NCBI GenBank assembly: GCA_001574975.1
Contig: KQ965780.1
Location: 151,192-161,662, forward strand
Direction: 5' to 3'
Source: Gonapodya prolifera JEL478
Taxonomy: Eukaryota > Monoblepharomycota > Monoblepharidomycetes > Monoblepharidales > Gonapodyaceae
Length of the DNA stretch: 10,471 nucleotides
Part shown: one piece after another, positions 6,746 through 10,471 of the stretch
Layout of the letters: each line of letters starts with the position of its first letter
Position numbering within the stretch: the first letter of the stretch is position 1
Notes under the pieces: model-generated
What the model was told of the DNA's origin: nothing
The model's database searches: none
What the model saw: only the letters and a program-made list of their open reading frames with translations
Program-made: the position numbers and the translations under genes

Positions 6746-9700
6746 ATGGATTCCAAATCGGGGGATAATCCCCGAGCTCCCCCAACCATCACTGGATCGT
6801 CTGAGCTCTTGGAAGAGTTATCTCCTGGGTTGATGAATGAATCCATAACGGCTGAGCACGTGCATCTCAAATCAGGCAACGGTGGGGCAAGAGCACGGTC
6901 TGAGATGGAGGTAAAGGGAATGGCGAAGAGGTCTCATCTGGAGCATACCTTATTCTCAGTCTTGAATAGCATGGTATCCGGTGGGTTCATAGACGAGGAT
7001 TGTTTCTTCTCCAACACAATCTGTACCAGTCTCAAATGAACCACCAAAAGGCAATGAAGTACCAAGTTCCCTCGCATACCCATTGACAATATTTGAGGAT
7101 GTTCAGCTCTTGTACTTTTGCTGGTATCCGGGTTACAGGTAGATAGAAAGCCACTAACGCGAACCTATTCCCATCTCACCGTTCATCATCGGTTTGAATG
7201 AAGCTTCCCTGGAATGCCACCTTGGCTTCCCTACATTTGGAACGTTTTCGCGTATCGGCCCGACTCTTACGGCACATTTCTTATCCTTCTTGGAGTCGCG
7301 GTGTCCATAGTCGTGACTCTTGTGGCAACGATTGTATTCTCTGGAATAAGTTTCAGTCGAGGAAAATTCAAGTATATGTGGCCCCTGACTCTTTTAAGAG
7401 CCGGTACTATGCTAGCTGGTAAGGATTTTTTATTTTGCTGAAGGCTATTTCCTTTTTGGTCGCCCCTGTATACAAATGATTGAAATCTTTTGCTCGTACA
7501 TAGTTGGTGCCCTTAACATACGTGAGAGGATGTCCGCTATTTCTCCAAACTTATCGTACAAACTAATGCACTTCATAGCCATCACGGAAGTACTCATTAC
7601 AGTGCTCGACTGCGATGGGGGTTTCGTGAACACGTACCCCAGTGTGGCTAGCTTTGCAAGTACTCAGCATATTCTTCCCTTCGTTGTATCAGGTACGTAC
7701 CTGTCTCTTTGATAATGTGTTACCGAACATGATCATGTTGCCGCAGTTCTTTGTCTGGTGCTTTTTATTCCATACACATTGACAATGGTGTGTTGAATAA
7801 GGCAATCCACTTTGCCGATCTGTGACCAAGTGCATCTTACTTGATTGATTGGATACCAACCAGGCACTCGTATATGTGGACGCGAACCCCAAATCTTCGA
7901 CGAACCCACTGACTAGAGCCCACGGTCGCACAGATCTTATGTACCTTGTCGTTAAGCTGATTGCTGTGTTTTTGTGGGAGTTTTCGAATTCCTCGACCGT
8001 AAATTTGGCTATTTTGGCTGTTTGTCTTCTGGTGAGCTTTTACCGATCACTATGAGAGGTGCAACTCTTATATCCTCACTCTCGTCTCGAGGTTCTTGTG
8101 AGGGAAAACTTCCGTAAGCAGCCTTTCCACAACGACATACTTCAATGCATCCGGAGTGGAGTCCTTTTTGTTGCCCTCTTATCTGTGAGATCTGAACCGT
8201 TTTCGAATGCTCTTCTTTCTGTCACAATCGTGACATCATTCTGCTAGTCGATTATATCCTTGGTGGCTGATGTTTTCGACGTAGCTGATTCCAACAACAC
8301 AATTCCCTTCATTTGTCTCTGTGTTGTTTTGGTGCCCGGATTCCTATTGGGAGCACTAGCGAACAGGTTGGCCCGGCAGAGTATTACTCGTCGTGTTTAC
8401 ATCCGGTTGCAGGCGCACATTGCAAAGATGAGAGCGTCGACTGGAATAGCGAGTTTTGCCAATGTTGATCGGAAGGCAATGAACGAGGCCAGGAGGTTAA
8501 CGATTGAAGACGCTAATCCAGATACACTGTTGGATCAAGTAGGGAAAAACGTCATGCTCCTGACAACTCAGAAATTGAAAGAAGAGGTGGGATTCCGGGT
8601 TAACTGCTGCATTTATCGGGATGATAATAAGTAATTACTACTTTCCTGCATCGCAGCCACCAATATTCGAATCGACATACGACGTTGAGGTGTGAATGAT
8701 TTGTTTTCAAATGTTTTAGTGTGAGAATGACGAGGTTTCCATCGTTTAGCTGTCATGTCGTTTTATTCGAAATGCTGCTGATCCCAATGCATTGGTTTTA
8801 ATGCGGGAACTATTCGAAGCAGCCTTTCTTCAGTTCCCTAAGGATGGTTTTGTGCACATTTCTGCGGCCCAGTATCTACTTGCATTTCCGTTTGAGACAA
8901 CCTTGGTGGTGCATCCGGTCGAGACGAATGCCGAGAAAGCCGAACATATCTTGATCAATATTTCGAACATGGCTGTTGCCTTTGACATCAGATGTGAGTT
9001 TTGTGCTCGTTCTGAGTGAGACGAAGTTTAATTCACAAAACGTTTTTTTTCTGCAACGATGATGATTATCACCTCCCCGACCCGCCATAGTCATGGGTTT
9101 TGTTTGCGAGAAGACAATTGAACAGACACAGAAGGTAACTTCATATTGCCACAACGATGGAGCACACCCACTTACCTATAATACCTTAGAGTCGAGAAAT
9201 GCAGAAGAGCGAGCTGAATATTTCTTCGTACGTGTGAACTAATCAAGGGTGTGACGTCGCTTTTGAACGTCAACAAAATCGTCGTAGCTTCGTCGAGATT
9301 CTCTCACAAGAGAAGTATGCAAAAGGCTACGTGCGTGGTACCGCTCTTATCCCTCTTTTCGCAACATAGAGCTGACACTTGGTGTTTATTGACCATAGCA
9401 TATTGCGAGTCTCATGGAGTTGAAGGCATTCTGGAATCACGTTCGGCGAGGCACTTCTACGAAGGACTATCTCGAGTACCCGAACTACCTTCCATCGTTA
9501 TCCAGTGCCACCATGCTAGCAAAGTGAGAGCGGGGCAAAAGTGGCTGTCTTGAATTAGTTTTTATGAAGGACCATGCTTTCGGTTCTTGACAGGGAAAAT
9601 TACAAGCGACTTGTCTCTCGTTTCCCAAAGTCAAAGGTGAGGAGGAGCCCTTCAGTGCGATGGGAGAACGTTTTTCCACACACACGTCCCGATCCAGAAT

Positions 9701-10471
9701 GTGCTGCGATTGTTCGCGGACTTTAATCGCACAGGTATGTAAATTCATCGTGGGTGCGTAACGCACGTTCACCTTCCAAACGCGACCTTCAGTTTTGGCT
9801 GATGTTGAGGAGGCGCGACGATTACAGTCATTAGCCGAGGGTAAGTCCATAACACCAACTTATCTCCCCGGCCGTTTGACAATGGTTCTGGCATGACAGA
9901 TCTTGAAGGGAACTTTGACGACAACACATCAGAAGTCTCCGAGCGCAAGGTAGAACAGGATAACTTACATCATCAACGCCAAGATTCCAACGAAGAGGAA
10001 GATTGCTCCGTGGTTTCGAGGCCAGTCAATGACCTGAAGGGCATCAATGAAGCCAAGGAAGGAAATCATTCTGTGGTTATTGTCGGGGAGAAAAATAATG
10101 AAATCGAAGCACCTACATCAAAGCGAGCTGCAAGCTCTCATGGTGGCTCGAGTCACACGAGCGAAAGCCGCGAAGCACGAAAGGCCAGGTTCATGCGGAA
10201 TCAATTTGTGAAGAGGCTCGTCCGTGTTCCACGCCTGTTTCGTGGACGGCTCCAAGTCCTGTCGGTGATTTACATTGCGCTGGCATGTTTCACTATTGCC
10301 TACATTCTTTCGATCTTTTCAAACGGTTTGTTTTTATGAGCACTTCACCATTATGCTTCTCCTCATCGAACCCCTGGGCTGTAGTGTCTGGTAGTGTCAA
10401 CAACTTCCTCTCGACAACGGAGTTTGGTCGCATAGCGGTATCCATTGTCCAAGCCGCACGCCTGATGACGT
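6746..10471 (+). CDS. TmcB/TmcC-like multi-pass membrane protein, 5' part of a 19-exon (or longer) gene
   Basis: About 850 residues are visible; the 3' end is outside the window. Exons in my model: 6746-6980, 7030-7138, 7204-7418, 7504-7692, 7747-7787, 7864-8031, 8092-8184, 8248-8586, 8657-8689, 8750-8993, 9091-9134, 9190-9231, 9298-9330, 9399-9523, 9594-9636, 9698-9734, 9793-9840, 9900-10325, 10385 onward. All junctions are GT-AG and keep one frame. A polar N-terminus is followed by membrane segments near residues 138-163, 243-263, 290-350 and 370-395. A cytosolic helical part follows (about 460-680; FLQFPKDGFVHISAAQYLLAF, ASLMELKAFWNHV, NYKRLVSRFPKSK) that resembles the TPR-like repeats of this family. 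Then come an acidic/serine-rich linker and another membrane segment (about 797-818). Related fungal and Dictyostelium proteins are sensor-like; the function here is unknown. The ATG is the first after an in-frame TGA. The family call is from memory of its pattern. Confidence 0.68.

Noticed and set aside
7419-7443. A 25-nt intron (GTAAGG...CTGAAG) in the TmcB-like gene
   Set aside because: The acceptor at 7501-7503 gives an ordinary 85-nt intron, keeps the frame and joins to GALNIRERMSAI and the later LITVLDC segment, so no ultra-short intron is needed.
8735-8749. A 15-nt intron around the in-frame TAG at 8747-8749
   Set aside because: A 60-nt intron at 8690-8749 with a GTGTGA donor removes the TAG and joins TYDVE to LSCRFIRNAAD, matching the family pattern.

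Overview
The window looks like nuclear DNA from an early-diverging fungus, most likely a chytrid-type lineage. I infer this from three things: a long gene resembling the TmcB/TmcC-like membrane proteins that are expanded in chytrids, interrupted by many short GT-AG introns (49-97 nt); a Fanzor1-like (eukaryotic TnpB relative) gene; and a Tc1/mariner-type transposase. No database search was possible, so the taxonomic placement is inference.

Layout. (1) 1-133: a short repeat whose first 122 bp recur at 4996-5117 with one mismatch. (2) About 134-1640: a degenerate tandem satellite with a unit of about 304 bp and alternating A and B variants. (3) About 1640-2714: no convincing gene. It holds a short GC-rich coding-like remnant (1931-2104, containing one ambiguous base) and otherwise unrecognised sequence. 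(4) 2717-6308: a 3.6-kb Tc1/mariner-superfamily transposon with 28-bp imperfect terminal inverted repeats (24 of 28 matching) flanked on both sides by a TA dinucleotide, the expected target duplication. It carries two divergently transcribed genes: a Fanzor1-like RNA-guided nuclease on the minus strand (4891-2820) and a DDE transposase on the plus strand (5318-6276). The 426 bp between them would be the shared promoter region and holds the second copy of the 122-bp repeat. (5) 6311-6745: intergenic. (6) 6746-10471: the 5' part of a 19-exon (within the window) TmcB-like membrane protein gene that runs off the right edge.

How it fits together. The transposase would move the element by its inverted repeats at TA sites. 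The Fanzor nuclease, by analogy with TnpB and characterised Fanzors, would be guided by an RNA that starts near its own 3' end and reads out across the left terminus. Both genes retain their visible catalytic motifs (RuvC D, alternative E, zinc knuckle and D; transposase D, D, E), but both are broken: the Fanzor by three in-frame TGA codons and one frameshift, the transposase by one in-frame TGA and one frameshift. All four nonsense codons are TGA, which suggests C-to-T decay of CGA codons. The neighbouring TmcB-like gene shows no disruptions in my splice model.
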